DNA of 64,000 nt from Doryteuthis pealeii (taxonomy: Eukaryota; Mollusca; Cephalopoda; Myopsida; Loliginidae), in contig CM042139.1 of the NCBI GenBank assembly GCA_023376005.1, positions 143,277,664 through 143,341,663 on the forward strand, given 5' to 3'. This document shows, piece by piece, positions 20,187 through 32,055 of the stretch. The translations under genes and the position numbers were made by a program. Each line of letters begins with the position of its first letter. Position 1 is the first letter of the stretch. The notes under the pieces were generated by a model, which worked only from the letters and a program-made list of their open reading frames with translations, ran no database searches and had not been told where the DNA came from.

Positions 20187-21360
20187 TTAGGGAATAATAT
20201 ATGTTGTACGTCTATATTTATTTTCTGCACCAACCTCCCATGTGTTGGTGTTAATGTGGCATGTCTTTATGCCATTTTTTGCAGCAGATGTCTTTGAAGC
20301 ATAGGTGTGGTCTACCTGCCGGATGGCAATACAGTAAGTCTTTGGGAATGCGGCCTTTGTCCATCTTCCTGACATGACCAATCCAGTGAAGTTGCCTCTT
20401 GCACAGGATGACAAACATACTGTTCATGTTGGCTTAGTCCAGCACATCTGTGTTGGGCACTTTATCCTGCTAGAGGATGTGCAGGATGCATTGTAGGCAC
20501 CTGAGGTAGAAATTGTCAAGTTTCCTCTCATGGTTTGAGTATGTGGTCCTGGCTTCAATCCTGTAGAAAAGTGTACTGAGAATGCAGGCTTTGTAGACAT
20601 ATGGCATGTCCGAATTCCTTACAAGCAACTGACAAGCTGTTACAGGCTCTCCTCTGTGTGGTGTCAAGGCTGCATCATTGAAGAACAGCATTTCACGAAT
20701 AAGAACCTCCGTGACTTTAGTATTTGCACAAAGACGAGTGATGTTGAATAACTTGCCATTAGTTCTGGTGGGTATGTAGACTCCCTCATTGCAGTCACTG
20801 AAGGTGTACTGGAGAAGCATGGAGAAAAAGATCTCAAACAATGTAGGTGCAAGAACTGCTTCACTCTGCTGTTGACTGGAAATTCCTCAGATGCTGCACT
20901 ATTAAAACAGACTGTGCTATGCATATCTGCATGGAAGGAGGTGATGATCTCAAGTAGTCTGGGTGTGCAGTCAATTTTCTGTAGCAGTCTAAAGAGTCAC
21001 TAGAGTGACCAAGTTGAATACTTTCATTAAATCTATGAACGCGATGCAAAGTGGCATCTGCTGCTCCTGGCACTTTTCCTGCAGCTAGTGTAGAAAGAAG
21101 ATGAAGTCCAGTGTTGACTGCTCAGATCAGAAACCACAGTGGGACTCCAGAGAGATGCAAGAGCAAGGGTCTGTAGGCATGCCAGTGAAAAGCGAGCAAA
21201 ATCTTTTCCAACGATGCTAAGAAGGGACATTGTAATTGTTGCTGTCACTCCAGTCTCCTTATTCTTGTATAAAGTGATGATGATAGCATCCCGTATTTCT
21301 CTCATGTTAAATAATTCTTCCTTACTGTCCACTGATAAGAAAAATAAATTATCGAGTCGA
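20187..21360 (-). pseudogene. Jockey-like LINE reverse transcriptase (decayed)
   Basis: The minus strand holds, in order and across frameshifts: EIRDAIIITLYKNKETGVTA, then ITMSLLSIVGKDFARF (RT start), an AFIDL-type region, MHSTVCFNSAASEEFPVNSR, IFFSMLLQYTFSDCNEGVYI, then KVTEVLIREMLFFNDAALTP, which is the catalytic YADD-equivalent with the first Asp position reading FND. An internal deletion of about 100 codons then joins to VYKACILSTLFYRIEARTTY and the ERKLDNFYLRCLQ block, ending at FTGLVMSGRWTKAAFPK and a WEVGAEN-like segment. The frame breaks, the deletion and the altered catalytic box show it is dead. It lacks the endonuclease domain. Confidence 0.85.
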
Positions 21361-21525
21361 CTATAAAGCCAGTGTAGGTCAAGACATCTTGGATGCTGCT
21401 AGTGGACTTGTTCCAAAATGCCCACAGCAAAGGTACAATTGCTCTTATTTGCTATAGAAATGTGAAATTTATCCTATTCTTTGAGTAGAATTTATTTCAA
21501 TTTCAGGAACATGTAGATGTATGCA

Positions 21526-21665
21526 TTTCTCTCATGTTAAATGACTCTCCCTTATTGTTCCTGCTTCCCCATCAGCTACTGACAAGAAAAAAAAATATTG
21601 AGTCAACTATAAAGCCAGTGTAGGTTAAGACTTTTTGGACGCTGTTAGTGGATATTATATTAGAC
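21526..21665 (-). pseudogene. Second fragment of the same LINE, upstream RT
   Basis: Repeats the sequence of 21288-21425 ('ctcatgttaaat.attc', 'gactataaagccagtgtagg', 'ttgga.gctg.tagtgga'), so the upstream RT segment is present twice in direct order. Confidence 0.65.
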
Positions 21666-21699
21666 ACAGTCTTAAACAACAAAGTATCCAGGTTTGTTC

Positions 21700-21979
21700 A
21701 TTGTGAGTTGTGGTTACCAAAACTACAAATATACAAAGAAAACCTTTACATATCGAGCCAATATCTTGCCCATTACTGAGATTACCTTACGTTAGTTTCT
21801 AAACTTACCACTAGGAGGCACTACTGTTAGTTTGTAGCAACACCTGCCAGTATATAAGTGTAAGTGTGCAAAGATCTTTCTCTCTCATTTGCTCAACATC
21901 ACTTCAAGAAACACATGTCTTAATGACAGATCAGGTTCCAGTGCATCAAAGGACACATGAAGCTAGAATTTCATTTAAT

Positions 21980-21990
<11 letters not shown>
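21700..21990. other. Possible promoter-bearing repeat, unidentified
   Basis: Includes 'ccagtatataagtgtaa' (TATA-like, about 21848) shortly before the GA array. No matching second copy was found. Confidence 0.25.

Positions 21991-22050
<60 letters not shown>
21991..22050. repeat. (GA)n microsatellite
   Basis: Long uninterrupted GA run; polypurine on the plus strand. Confidence 0.95.
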
Positions 22051-22053
<3 letters not shown>

Positions 22054-22300
22054 TTCCATTTTATTGCATTCATACATATCTATTCTCTCTCTAGTTGTCT
22101 ACATTCCTCTAAATAAATTCTATCAAGTTTTCAATTGTGTTCACTTAATCTATTATCAACCATTGTCAAAGTGACTGCTCCACAACTTTTTTGATATTTC
22201 AGTTTTTCCTTCCACTTTTTCTTCATATTTTTGTGCTAATGAAATTATGATTACAGACACATTTTTTGTGAGTATTGTGTAAAGTAGTAGCTAGCAGCCT
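22051..22300. other. Unique sequence
   Basis: Nothing recognised. Confidence 0.3.
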
Positions 22301-22359
22301 TCACCCCCACCCAGTAAACTTGTTAACTCCCCGGTAAGTTCAACAAAAGCTTGCACAAA

Positions 22360-22480
22360 AGTTGGAGCATTTTGAAAAGGGTCAGCAGTCAGTTAGTGAC
22401 CAGCAGAAAACAATGAATGACTTAATTTTCAGAGCTAGCACACCCCCCACTTCATTAGGTGGGGGTGCTGCAATTTATGA
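22360..22480 (+). repeat. Dispersed repeat K
   Basis: Reverse complement of part of 63440-63590: shared 'gggtcagcagtcagt', 'gaatgacttaattttcagag' and 'agctagca'. Unclassified. Confidence 0.55.
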
Positions 22481-22841
22481 AAGAATATGATTTCCCATTA
22501 TTGACTAAAAAAAAAAATGTTACTTCATGTCTCCCTGTTTTGAGGCCAGCCTGGAGAGAAGCTGAAACATATCAATAAAGTGAGTCATATATTCTTTTCT
22601 TGGAACATTTATCTAACTTTTTCCTTTTCTGTTAACTTGCCAACATCTCTTTGTCTCCAGCAATGTGACAATTACTAAATTTTGATTCTTCTTTAATTTT
22701 CCCAGTCTTTATCTGTTGATATACTTTTTTAAAGATCAGTTGTAAAACAAAACATCACAAATTCTTGGTTGCCTGATTCATTTAGAGTAAGAATTAATTT
22801 GTATCATTCAGATTTTTCAGACACATGGTGCAACAGATATA
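22481..22841. other. Unique sequence
   Basis: Nothing recognised. Confidence 0.3.
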
Positions 22842-23240
22842 AGGGTTGAGTTAATACAGTTCTAAGTGACAATCATGAGTAGGTTCCAGGTTCAATCCTG
22901 ACTATGGGTCTATAACATAGAATTCTTAATGTAGCTTAACACTTGCACTGGTCATGGTTAACAGAATGATAACAATCTGCCTCAATGGATTAAATAAAGG
23001 ATTTGGTTCAAAGTTCTGTGAAGACTCTTGATTATGACATGAGAGTTCCCAAGATTGACAAGAAGGTTCTCGAGTTCGACAAGAAGATTTCCTGAGTTCA
23101 ACGAAAAGATTCCTAAGTTCGATAAAGAAAAATCTGAAGAAGGTCATTGGGCACATTGATAATGAAGATGAGAACAATAGTCTAAAAAATCTAAATAATA
23201 CAAATTATCAAGCCTCATTTAAAAAATTCAGACAAATAAA
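22842..23240 (+). mobile_element. SINE family E, near full length
   Basis: Head remnant with 'cagttctaagtgacaatcat' and B box AGGTTCAATCCTGAC. Then 'ggattaaataaagga' and four to five degenerate copies of an 18-21 bp unit (GAGTTCGACAAGAAG). The tail is CTGAAGAAGG ... 'gataatgaagatgagaacaa' and ends 'caagcctcatttaaaaaattcag'. It aligns along its length with 46500-46133 (minus). Confidence 0.75.
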
Positions 23241-23254
23241 AATAAATTTGTAGT

Positions 23255-23440
23255 TAGATTGGTTGAGTGATTTTAACAACATGTCAACACATCTCGGATT
23301 ATTTTCTGCCTAGAGGTTAGGAAAATTCTGAATTAAAACCAGACCTGGAGAGGGATGGGATCTGCCAGGTTATTTGTGCCCAAGACATGCTATATGAGTA
23401 GTGCTCCCATAACCAAATCAGATTACGGACCAAGTCTTTT
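23255..23440. repeat. Dispersed repeat, LINE 3'-like
   Basis: The phrase 'gcctagaggttagg' preceded by 'catgtcaac' is shared with 20150-20190 and 48810-48860, so this is a repeated end. Its family is unknown. Confidence 0.45.
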
Positions 23441-23689
23441 TACTCTTTTCTATACTGTAAACCTGTTGTAGATTCTTTTTCTTTCTTCTGTAATTTAATA
23501 TATTTTTGTATTATAACTTAAATTTGCTGTTTTTCCTTTTTTTTCTTCATGTAATTGTTGAAATACTTCTTTTGACTTACATGAATATTCAATACACAAA
23601 ATATCAAAATAAAGAGATTCATAATTTTGCTTTGATAACCCTAAATTGTAAAATCTGATATTCTAAAACCAACATGGCTGCATTAAAAG

Positions 23690-23792
23690 TAGACTACATG
23701 TGGTGCTCTACCTCAGCAAAACAATCTCCTTGGTCTAGTGCTAGGGAAAAGGGGATAGACCCCCTCATTGTTCGGCTAATACCAACAGATTT
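23690..23792 (+). mobile_element. SINE family C fragment
   Basis: Body and 3' end only ('aacaatctccttggtctag', 'gggatagaccccctc'). Confidence 0.75.
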
Positions 23793-25508
23793 GATTTTTA
23801 CATGGGCTCGGCAGTGACAAACAAAAACAACAATTACATATACTGTAGTATCCTGGGTATAATATTGATACAGGGATGTACTCCAAAGACACTGGCAGAA
23901 GTGAACACCACCTATTGTATGTTTGGTATAATAAATATTAGTATTAGATATGCCATCTTGTGGTTTACATGTATTATTATTGGGTGAGCCTTAAGAGTTA
24001 ATCTGTAGCCATCCTGAAGACAAACACAAGATATTACTTAGAAACAACAATATTATATAGTAGACAAATTGTTACTCTATACATGTCTGTCTTGGGTGCC
24101 TTGGCTTCTGATCAGGTAAGTGATGAAAAAATAAATTGCATGATCTCAGGGGGCCTTCCCCCCCAGGTAGCACCTGCTTCCTTATCTAAGAGGAGTTGGA
24201 ATATGTTTTGATATAAGGTGTGTTGGAGCCCACCACTTAAATTTATAGGCTTTTCGTTGCCCTATGGATTCAATTAGCCAATCAACATGCTTGAATACAT
24301 GGTTGGTTAATTAATTAATGGCTAATCTTGAAAGGCATTCAGTTGCTCATGCTCAACACGGATGAATGGATCAACAACCAAAAATTCTGGTTAACACTGA
24401 GGAACAATCAAGGATTCTGCTTAACACTGAGGAACACAAGGATTCCACTCAAAACGGACCAAACTTAATACCACAAGGGATCTCCACTGTAAAGTGCTCT
24501 CACCTGCAGCCTAAATATGGTCACAAGAATCCTAACAAGACCTAGGTTTATTGCCTCACGATTCAGTAATAATGGATCTGTGAGACTTACTTTTTTTTAT
24601 CCCTCCATCTCTACCCACGTGATGCCAGGTAGATGCTTCTAGTTTTGTTAATAAAGATTTGACCTGTTGCTAACAGAAAAATTACCAATTTTCTGTAGTT
24701 GCCTTATTCTTTTTATTTCTCTTACAGTCTATTCTCATCTACTTCTATTTTCTTATTATAATGGATATTATGTGTCTATTTGTCAATAACCAAAACTATA
24801 TCACCACCAACGTCACATTTCCCTTAATTATTTACTTAATATTTTCAATTATTATTTATTGATCATTATTTAATCTTAATTAGCATCTTATTTATTAACA
24901 AGATTTCTATTAAAGTCTGGCTGAGTTTGGTTCGCATCAAAATAAAAAAAATCCTGTAATATTTGTTATATAGAAATAAAAGTTTATGGTGTGGATACTG
25001 TCTTTAACAAAACCAGGTTTACTAAATAATTACTAGGTGTAATTTATTTCTAATATTATTGCTTTGTTCTAAAATGTATTAAAGCAATCCTATGTATGAT
25101 TTTGTATAGAAATCAATTAAAATGAAATTAAAATAAGTGTAATCTTTTTATATGTATTCTTATTTAGCTTCATTTGTCTTTCTAATTTATTATAATGTTT
25201 TATTACATTAAAACTTAAATACTTGTGCCTGGTGGGAGCATATTTTTGCTAGCAGTGTTAATCTCTGTTGAAGTACTAACTGTATTTTCTTGTTTTTCCT
25301 CTGCCTTTTTGGAATTGAATAAAAGATGCCAGTTTAGTTTTCTTTAATTTGCTTTTATTCGTTTATCTTTGTTGATTTTGTCTTTTTGTGAAATGTTTGT
25401 TGATGAATATCATGATTAGTTTAATTTGTTAAAAACATTGAAATCTTTCTTGAATAATAAATGTTTTTCAAGACTCATTAGGTTGTTAGTTACAAGTGAA
25501 TCTACAGT
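23793..25508. other. Mostly unique AT-rich DNA
   Basis: A family D SINE scrap is at about 24545-24600 ('ttcagtaataatggatctgt'). No gene was recognised in the remaining 1.7 kb. Confidence 0.4.
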
Positions 25509-25511
25509 TTA

Positions 25512-25542
<31 letters not shown>

Positions 25543-25553
25543 CATATATATAT
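25512..25553. repeat. (AT)n microsatellite
   Basis: AT run with TACA interruptions. Confidence 0.9.
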
Positions 25554-25565
25554 TACCAAAAAAAG

Positions 25566-25754
25566 GTCCACAAAACAGATTATGCATTTTAAAAGATTTT
25601 TTCATTTTACATTAGCGACACATGTTTCAGATCTTCTGATATCTTCTTCAGTATTCGATTAACCACAATGAAGATATCAGAAGATCTGAAACATATGTTG
25701 CTAATGTAAAATAAAATAAAAAATCTTTTAAAAAACAAAATCCATTTTGCGGAC
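25566..25754. mobile_element. Fold-back element with hammerhead-core-like motif
   Basis: Arms 25566-25652 and 25668-25754 are reverse complements with few mismatches. The minus arm holds CTGAAGA (25651-25645), an AGAT/ATCT stem, GAAA (25628-25625), then an ACA-TG-TGT hairpin and C at 25617, the arrangement of a hammerhead core with a GUC site. The flanks do not give a convincing stem I, so ribozyme status is uncertain. Confidence 0.65.
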
Positions 25755-25807
25755 GTTCGTTTTTAAAAACAATATTTAATTTCCCCCCGTTGCAAACATA
25801 ACAACAG

Positions 25808-25842
25808 TTTATATATATATATATAGATATATAGATAGATAT
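25808..25842. repeat. (AT)n/(GATA)n microsatellite
   Basis: AT run passing into AGATAT units. Confidence 0.85.
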
Positions 25843-26148
25843 ATGTAAAGTTTCTTTGTTGTTGTTGGTGGTTGTAAGTCTAAGTGGTTTAAGTAAGTAT
25901 GGAAGAAGGAAGTCATAGGCTAATGGATACATCAACATGCAAAAAGAGATATAATAGTGTGCCCATGACAACACAGTCTCCTTGATACACATTTTAAATC
26001 TTATAAATATATATTGTATATATATTGGTTTATTTTTTTTATAGATTTTTCCATATGTGAGTGTATATATGTATACATATATATATGTATGGAAGAAAAA
26101 GAAGGTCCTGAGTAGATTCATTCCCGCTACCAACCCTTCTGGGCATTT

Positions 26149-26196
<48 letters not shown>
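26149..26196. repeat. (AT)n microsatellite
   Basis: AT run. Confidence 0.95.
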
Positions 26197-26199
<3 letters not shown>

Positions 26200-26825
26200 T
26201 AAAAACAGTTAATTTCAAGAAAGATGTAATCATCAAAATTTAAATAGTAACCAAAGCAAAAAATGTGAAGCATTTGAAGATTTTTAAAACAAGAAGACAA
26301 AAAAAAAAAAAAAAAGAATGCTTTCAACCGTTAATTTAATCTTGATTTAAAAAAAATACTTTTATTATTTTATTTTATTTATTTTGTTCATCCTGTTGAC
26401 AGCGCCTAAAATACACCAACTGCATCCATTCCGTGTACAGGGATAAGAATTTTCCAAAAAGGGTGTCCTGAAAATTATGCTAAACTGAATCCGGTGCTGA
26501 GGCTCCTGTTCTAAAATTTTGAGGAGTACAGAGTTACCCATTCATTGTGATTACTCCCAGGTCCACTCAATGATGAAAATCTAAGCTTTTAAAACTAAAT
26601 TAGATATTATGACCAAAACAGATTTTTCAACCAACCTACACAACTAGTAACTATGGCTCATTATAATACTTACTTAATGGTTGAAAATTATATTTGATAT
26701 ATATGTCAAGATGATGTTTTGATCTTTATAAAAGTAAATGGTATACTGAAAATCATTTGACAAGCAAACAGAAGTAGTAATTAGTTCATTTCAATATAGA
26801 TTTTAAAAATGTAGGACTATAATAT
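26197..26825. other. Unique sequence
   Basis: No gene recognised. Confidence 0.35.
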
Positions 26826-26827
26826 CC

Positions 26828-26862
<35 letters not shown>

Positions 26863-26916
26863 TATATTATATCTATATAGCTATAATATTTTTAGATGTG
26901 TATGTGTGTGTGTGTA

Positions 26917-26954
<38 letters not shown>

Positions 26955-27167
26955 CATATTTTATATATATATATATATAGCTATAATATTTTAGATGTGT
27001 ATGTGTATGTGTATATATATATATATAAACATATTTATATATACTTATACATGCATATATACAACACAGACACATATACATATATATAATATATATATAC
27101 ACATATTTATATACACTTATACATGCACATATACAACACAGACATATATATAGCTATATATATATAG

Positions 27168-27211
<44 letters not shown>

Positions 27212-27212
27212 G

Positions 27213-27243
<31 letters not shown>
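26826..27243. repeat. Compound AT/GT microsatellite block
   Basis: A duplicated unit 'agctataatattttagatgtgtatgtgt' occurs at about 26879 and 26979, embedded in AT and GT runs. Open frames here are simple-repeat artefacts. Confidence 0.85.
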
Positions 27244-27246
<3 letters not shown>

Positions 27247-27418
27247 GAGTTGGTCTGATGATTACACTGGTTAGAATCTGACAGTCTCCAAGCGCCATTG
27301 ACTCTGTGTCTACACAATCCAAACTTACATATATATGCTCCATCTACATATACTCTGTCACTGATTTGAGTACTCTTTATTTATAAATATAGCCAACTAC
27401 ATTATTGATTATTAATAT

Positions 27419-27423
27419 GTATA

Positions 27424-27474
<51 letters not shown>

Positions 27475-27557
27475 ATGTATGTATTTATATATGTTTATAT
27501 ATTTGTATGTATGTATATATATATATATATTATGTATGTATATATATATATATAAAA
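27419..27557. repeat. (AT)n/(GTAT)n microsatellite
   Basis: AT array with GTAT segments. Confidence 0.9.
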
Positions 27558-28000
27558 GTATTGCCACTTGCTATTCTTTTCTAATTGGAGTCCTCTCTTT
27601 GGTAATTCTGGCAATTTTCTGTTTGTCTATTGAGAATTGTCAGTTCATTAGTGTTCAGGTTCCATCATGACAAAACAATATTTTACTATCACAAATTAAG
27701 AAAGAATCCTGCTATTTGTCATTTTTCTTTCTTTTTTGGGGCCTGCTTAATAATTAACTCCAATTAGTCTGCAACTTAAATTGTTCCCCTAGTTTTGCTC
27801 CTCCTCTACCAAAAAAAAAAAAGATTTTTTCCTTAATTTTTTTTTCTTTAATGAAGAATTCCAATATTTTCCAAATCAACTCAAAATTGCTATCTTGAGT
27901 TTTAGAGATTTTTAAGAAGATCCTAAAATGTATTCTGGCATATTTGTGAATTATTTTCTGAAAATTTTTCAAGTAAAAGAAATATTTTTTATTAGTTCAA
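27558..28000. other. Unique sequence
   Basis: Nothing recognised. Confidence 0.3.
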
Positions 28001-28193
28001 GTTAAAAGTGTGGTAAAGACAACCCAAAGCTAAAGTTTTTTTAGACCTTATTTTTCTGATATAGGAATCATTTGGTAAATGGGTCAGACTTTGGTTTGTT
28101 TACCAAATGTTTCTTGTTCCCAAATTATATCTTCTTCAGAAAAACAAGGTCTAAAAAAGTTTGGCTTGTGTTTCCCTTACCGCGTTTTTAACC
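28001..28193. mobile_element. Fold-back element with hammerhead-core-like motif
   Basis: Arms from 28001 (GTTAAAAGTGTGGTAAAG) and ending 28193 are reverse complements. The minus arm contains CTGAAGA followed by a spacer and GAAACATTTGGTA, the same order as in SINE family E and the 25.6 kb element. Confidence 0.6.
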
Positions 28194-28224
28194 TGGGCCC
28201 TATTTTCTTGCATGGTTAAGTTGG

Positions 28225-28305
28225 GTTTTTGGTTGTTTTGTTTTATGGCATATCAACCCTTTTTGGGTCATTCATTGCTGAATCAAGTCATTTTGATAAA
28301 CAGGA
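28225..28305 (-). mobile_element. 5S-SINE tail fragment
   Basis: Reverse-complement tail shared with the 5S-derived SINEs ('gggtcattcattgctgaatc', 'attttgataaa'). The 5S head itself is missing. Confidence 0.65.
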
Positions 28306-28532
28306 TGGAATCAGGAAAATAAAGTTATGTGTACACAAAGTATGTCTCCATGTTCCAGATTAACAAGAACCAAGATGGAACCCAAAACAAGAGGGACAAC
28401 ACCCCAATATAAAGAAGATGTACCTAACATGAAAGAGAACTCTATACGGCCCAACAGAAGAATTTAAGAAAAGAATATAAAAGATGCTAGAAGTGATGAG
28501 AGGCCATTTAAATTAATAAAATGTATCTAAAT
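28306..28532. repeat. Dispersed repeat G, second copy
   Basis: Pairs with 4168-4360 over about 200 bp. Confidence 0.55.
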
Positions 28533-29240
28533 TATTATTGGTTGTATTTTTTATGCTTTTAAGGTTTACATTAGAATTTCTTTTTAGTCAATGTTTATAG
28601 AAAAATAAAAAAGATGATTTTATAGTCCCACCTGTACACTAAAGTAAAAAGATCTATCATAAAGCATCCCACTTTCTCTTCCCACTAAATCAAATTTCAG
28701 AAAAAAACAGGAGAGTGCTTTCAACTAATTAAAAAGAAAATGAAAAAATATCTTGATTAATTCAGTGGATTTAACCCTGAAGATTCTTATGGTGAAACTC
28801 GAGTAGGTTATTTCTGTACATACTATAATAATAAATTTGCTCTACTTATGTATTGAGCACTTTATATTTGTTATAACGCTGGCTCATCATGGTGAAACTT
28901 GTATGAACTAAGCATTGAGACCAATTTCACCGGTAAGTCATCTTTCTTTCTAATTTCTATTTTTGTTTTATTTCAAGTCTGAATCATTAACATTTTTTTT
29001 TCCCAAAAAAAGACATTTAAAGTTTTCTAGCCTTGAGCCGAAATGTGAAAAAGCCAATTATCTTTAAATTTATATAAAAAAAAAGAAAAGAGACCTTTTG
29101 ATGTTTTTCTATAAAAAAACTTGTTTTTATAAAGTAAAAAATGATCAAAGATGAAATACAACAGTTCTTGAATAATTACAGACATTAAATTCACAAAGGA
29201 ATTTGCAAAGTTGCTAATTTTTTCCTTTAAAATTCAGTTT
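28533..29240. other. Unique AT-rich sequence
   Basis: No gene recognised. Confidence 0.35.
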
Positions 29241-29276
29241 CACTGAATTTGAAAAAAAAAAAAAAAAATATGTATG

Positions 29277-29317
<41 letters not shown>

Positions 29318-29439
29318 TGTTTAATGAATCCTTGTGTGTTTATGCAGATATTAATGAAAATAAATAAAACACACACACATGTATGTAGGTATGTATGCAT
29401 CTATCTTGATATAAAACATAAAAATGTATTAGAAAATAT

Positions 29440-29655
29440 ATCTGCATATTTCTCCAAACTGCATCAGTATGGTTATGGCAGTCCCAGAATGCGATGACAA
29501 TCCAACAAAGCCTGGGGGTATTGTAAGATACTGCTGGGGCACTCTGGGCTTGTGGTAATGATGTTTTAGCCCCTGAAACCATGCTTGAACCCAGTCATCA
29601 TCTGATGAAGGCTTAGTTGGAAGCAACACTGTTTTGTAAACAGCAGTCATTGTAT
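29440..29655. repeat. Insert within the tandem family
   Basis: About 215 bp of higher GC interrupt a tandem unit. It ends with CTGATGAAGGCTTAG ... 'aacactgttttgtaaacagc', which resembles a decayed end of the hammerhead-type repeats. Confidence 0.5.
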
Positions 29656-30055
29656 AAATTTATGTGTGTGTATGTATATATAGTGTGCAATGAATCCTTG
29701 TGGATTTCATGCAATTGATAATAATAAATAGTATAGTATATAAATGCACACATATGTATGTAAGTATGTATGTATCTATGTTGGTATAAGACTTAGAAAA
29801 AGTCTTAGAAAATATGTATGTGTGTGTATATGTAAATATATAGTGCACTGAATTTTGTTGGGTTTATACAGATAATATTGTTGTTATTATTATAATTAAT
29901 AGTGATAATAATATACATACATGCACATACATATGTATGTTAATATGTATGTATCTATCTTGATATAAGACTGAGAAAAAATCTTAGTAAATATATATGT
30001 GTGTATGTTTGTGTACGTATATGTATTGTGCAATGAATTCTTGTGGTTCTATGTA

Positions 30056-30060
<5 letters not shown>

Positions 30061-30101
<41 letters not shown>

Positions 30102-30102
30102 G
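30061..30102. repeat. (AAT)n microsatellite
   Basis: Trinucleotide run. Confidence 0.95.
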
Positions 30103-30302
30103 ACACACATATATATGTAGGAATGTAATAATAATAATAGATATATACACTCATACATATGTAGATATGTACTACTACTACTAATAATAAATATATATCC
30201 ACACTTACATATGTAGGTATATAATAATATTAATGAAATAATGAATAATATGTATATGCACACTTATATATGTATGTATCTATCTTAATATAAATAGAAG
30301 CA

Positions 30303-30732
30303 AAGAAGAAAGCATCTAGTCTATGAATTTATAAGCAAAATCATATTATATATACATATAAAATACATGTGGAAATGTTTTCTAGTTTTTTTTTAGTTTT
30401 TTTGACATAATATGTGCCTTTTTATGGCTAATTGTGGAATGAATGAATCTTTAATTAGTGCACGTATTTGAAAGGCCCTACTTTTTTCTTTTTCTGGTTC
30501 TTTTCCTTTTTTTTTAATACTCAGAAATGCAAAAACAAGATTTGATTAATAAAAAACAATTTGGTACAATATAGATTGAAAGGAAATAATTTATGTCAGG
30601 AAAAACGAAACTGACTTCCACTTTTGATCAAAATCACTACGGTGAGATCTTTTTGTTACCTGATGTATATTTTAGCCAAGTATTATTGCTTTTTATTAAA
30701 AACTCTGAACAAAAAACTATTTTCTTTGATGC

Positions 30733-30734
<2 letters not shown>
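30303..30734. other. Unique sequence
   Basis: Nothing recognised. Confidence 0.3.
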
Positions 30735-30824
<90 letters not shown>

Positions 30825-31049
30825 CATACCTATATATATATGCATATATGTACATATACATATATATATGCATATATGTACATATACCTATATATATATG
30901 CATATATGTACATATACCTATATATTTATGTACATATACCTATATATATAAATATATATATATATATATTTACAGATATACATATACCTATATATATATA
31001 TATACAGATATACATATACCTATATATATATACATATATATATACATGT

Positions 31050-31097
<48 letters not shown>

Positions 31098-31101
31098 GTA
31101 C

Positions 31102-31138
<37 letters not shown>

Positions 31139-31208
31139 TATACCTATGTATATATACATGTATGTACATATACCTATATATATATATATATACAGATATG
31201 TACATATA

Positions 31209-31254
<46 letters not shown>

Positions 31255-31258
31255 TATA

Positions 31259-31301
<43 letters not shown>

Positions 31302-31314
31302 TATATATATATAA
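30735..31314. repeat. 580-bp (AT)n array with ACATATAC(C)TAT units
   Basis: AT runs alternate with a recurring 'gtacatatacctatatat' unit about ten times. The long Tyr/Ile open frames on both strands are simple-repeat artefacts. Confidence 0.95.
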
Positions 31315-31789
31315 TTACTCTGTATGATTTAGCCAGGAATTAATGAATGTAATATTTAGGCCTCAATAATGAATTATTCAAAGAACCAGTGGCCTAGATA
31401 ATTGACCAATGTTTCCATATAATGAAAAGGTTGTGGCATTCAGCTATTATGAAGAATCTTCTTATGCATGTTGATTGCATAAAATGCAGCTGCTATTCTT
31501 TCATCTCTGACAAAATATTCCAATAGAATTCTACATAAAAGTAACAGTTAAAAAGTATTTTTAAAAATCATGCAAAGTATTTTAGACTCTGTAATGGTTT
31601 GAAATATACCAATTTACCAATATACATTTTCTTTTTGGATTACAGTGTTTCAACAGGTGTGTTTAACAAAATTGCATGGGTTATGAATTATGAGATTACG
31701 TCAATGGTGCAAGGATTTACAAATGTTTTATACGGAAGCCTTTTTAAAATTACAATGAAATTTAAGAATGAATTGATATGGAATTTAGA

Positions 31790-31985
31790 TTTAAGCTCCA
31801 ACAAAAAAAAAGATTGATTGAATAACATTGATATAATGTATGTAAAGGAATTTATTTTGTGTATTTCAAGAGTAAAAGTTAATGCAAGCAGTAATAGAGT
31901 TCTACTAAAAAAACAAAAAAAACAAAAAAAAAACCCAACTCTTTATGCATATATATAAATTTGCCACAAATTTCTTGAGAAAATA
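31790..31985 (+). repeat. Diverged duplication, unit 1
   Basis: Matches 32268-32455 over the order 'tttagatttaa.ctccaa', 'gattga.t.aat.acattg.tat', 'gtatttcaag', 'gcaagcagtaat.gagtt', 'cacaaattc'. Offset about 480 bp. Confidence 0.65.
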
Positions 31986-32055
31986 ATCTTGTTATACTTT
32001 TAAAATTACAATTATATTTAAAACTGAACTGAAATGGTATTTAGATTTATTGGTT

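Larger units (their letters stand above)
29276..30290 (+). repeat. Tandem family, about 160-185 bp units
   Basis: Four to five diverged units share the order: GTGCAATGAATCCTTGTGG, a cag/ataata segment, CACACATGTATGTAGG, then TATCTATCTTGATATAA and a TTAGAAAATATAT end. Unit starts near 29316, 29681, 29841 and 30024. Expanded AT, GTAT and (AAT)n microsatellites sit inside the units. Confidence 0.75.

Noticed and set aside
29600..29645. Further hammerhead at CTGATGAAGG
   Set aside because: The second half of the core (GAAA at the right distance with stem II) is missing. At most it is a decayed relative.
30624..31327. Open frames of up to 223 codons on both strands
   Set aside because: They are Tyr/Ile/His repeats translated from (AT)n and ACATAT units, not proteins.
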